Assembly (NCBI GenBank): GCA_021823045.1
Contig: JAKAPB010000126.1
Coordinates: 1 to 6,254 of the forward strand
Length of the DNA: 6,254 nucleotides
Reading direction: 5' to 3'
From: Actinomycetes bacterium
GTDB lineage: Bacteria > Actinomycetota > Acidimicrobiia > Acidimicrobiales > Acidimicrobiaceae
A program made the position numbers and the translations under genes. Positions within the stretch are counted from its first letter, which is position 1. Every line of letters starts with the position of its first letter. Below are positions 6,220 through 6,254 of the stretch, piece after piece. The notes under the pieces are model-generated. The model worked only from the letters and a program-made list of their open reading frames with translations. It had not been told where the DNA came from and did no database searches.

Positions 6220-6254
6220 TGCCAACAAGCTCAGGTTTCCGGACCTCTGCCGAC
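6184..6254 (-). CDS. Partial CDS: possible C-terminus of a TnpB-like protein
   Basis: On the minus strand the frame from the window edge to TAG at 6186-6184 is open for 22 codons and reads RQRSGNLSLLAEATEASDFRRR. This short polar tail ending in Arg residues is compatible with the variable extreme C-terminus of IS605-group TnpB proteins, which lies after the RuvC and zinc-finger parts. No catalytic motif is inside the window. The call depends on the overlapping hairpin rather than on the peptide. If correct, the full protein would be an RNA-guided DNA endonuclease of about 400 residues encoded to the right. Chance openness over 22 codons is quite possible. Confidence 0.4.
   Translation of the reverse strand, partial: RQRSGNLSLLAEATEASDFRRR

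Larger units (their letters stand above)
6179..6254 (-). mobile_element. Candidate right end of an IS200/IS605-family element, truncated by the window edge
   Basis: Read on the minus strand, this stretch has an open frame ending in TAG, an imperfect hairpin overlapping that stop codon, and then TTCAC (6183-6179). As I recall them, the 3' ends of IS605-group elements carrying tnpB look like this: GAAGCC, a GC-rich stem, then TAGTTCAC. The element would extend to the right beyond the window and would have inserted about 26 bases after the MDMPI-family stop codon. The exact boundary cannot be set from one end. The resemblance is from memory, not from an alignment. Confidence 0.45.

Noticed and set aside
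6216..6254. Near-identical CCTCTGCCAAC (6216-6226) and CCTCTGCCGAC (6244-6254), 28 bp apart, as a possible start of a CRISPR or tandem array.
   Set aside because: Only two 11-base copies are visible and the second is cut by the window end. The segment is better explained as the 3' part of a minus-strand coding frame.

Overview
The window looks like chromosomal DNA of an actinobacterium with moderate G+C (about half by eye). The main clues are a mycothiol-dependent maleylpyruvate isomerase-family gene (mycothiol is an actinobacterial thiol), a two-component system of the common actinobacterial OmpR/HAMP-kinase type, and a small four-cysteine protein of a kind I associate with Acidimicrobiia-like actinobacteria. 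Placement below the phylum level is inference and weak.

Layout, left to right. (1) 69-917 (+) is a crotonase-fold acyl-CoA enzyme whose acidic residues match dienoyl-CoA isomerases. (2) 922-1263 (-) is a small cysteine-motif protein of unknown function. It converges on the crotonase gene with four bases between the stop codons, and a hairpin plus T-run sits exactly there. (3) 1264-1455 is a divergent intergenic region with a candidate minus-strand promoter and, closer to the protease gene, a 20-bp-period direct repeat interleaved with two abutting palindromes. (4) 1456-2964 (+) is a membrane-anchored HtrA-type serine protease with one PDZ domain. (5) 3009-3728 (+) is an OmpR/PhoB-type response regulator. 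(6) 3738-5276 (+) is its sensor histidine kinase, whose Shine-Dalgarno overlaps the regulator's stop codon. (7) 5391-6152 (+) is a DinB-like/MDMPI-family enzyme, followed by a terminator-like hairpin. (8) 6179-6254 holds what I read as the right end of an IS200/IS605-family element on the minus strand: the last 22 codons of a possible tnpB and a stem-loop overlapping its stop codon. The rest of the element would lie beyond the right edge.

How the genes work together: protease, regulator and kinase are co-oriented and tightly spaced. They probably form an envelope-stress module in which the kinase senses the cell exterior, the regulator controls transcription (possibly at the repeats upstream of the protease gene), and the HtrA protein degrades or refolds damaged exported proteins. 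This resembles the mycobacterial MprAB-PepD arrangement, but with the protease gene first. The flanking crotonase and MDMPI-family genes look like independent metabolic genes. No stretch longer than 300 bases lacks a gene. The most unusual item is the possible TnpB/omega-RNA end at the right edge; most of the rest is ordinary actinobacterial gene content.
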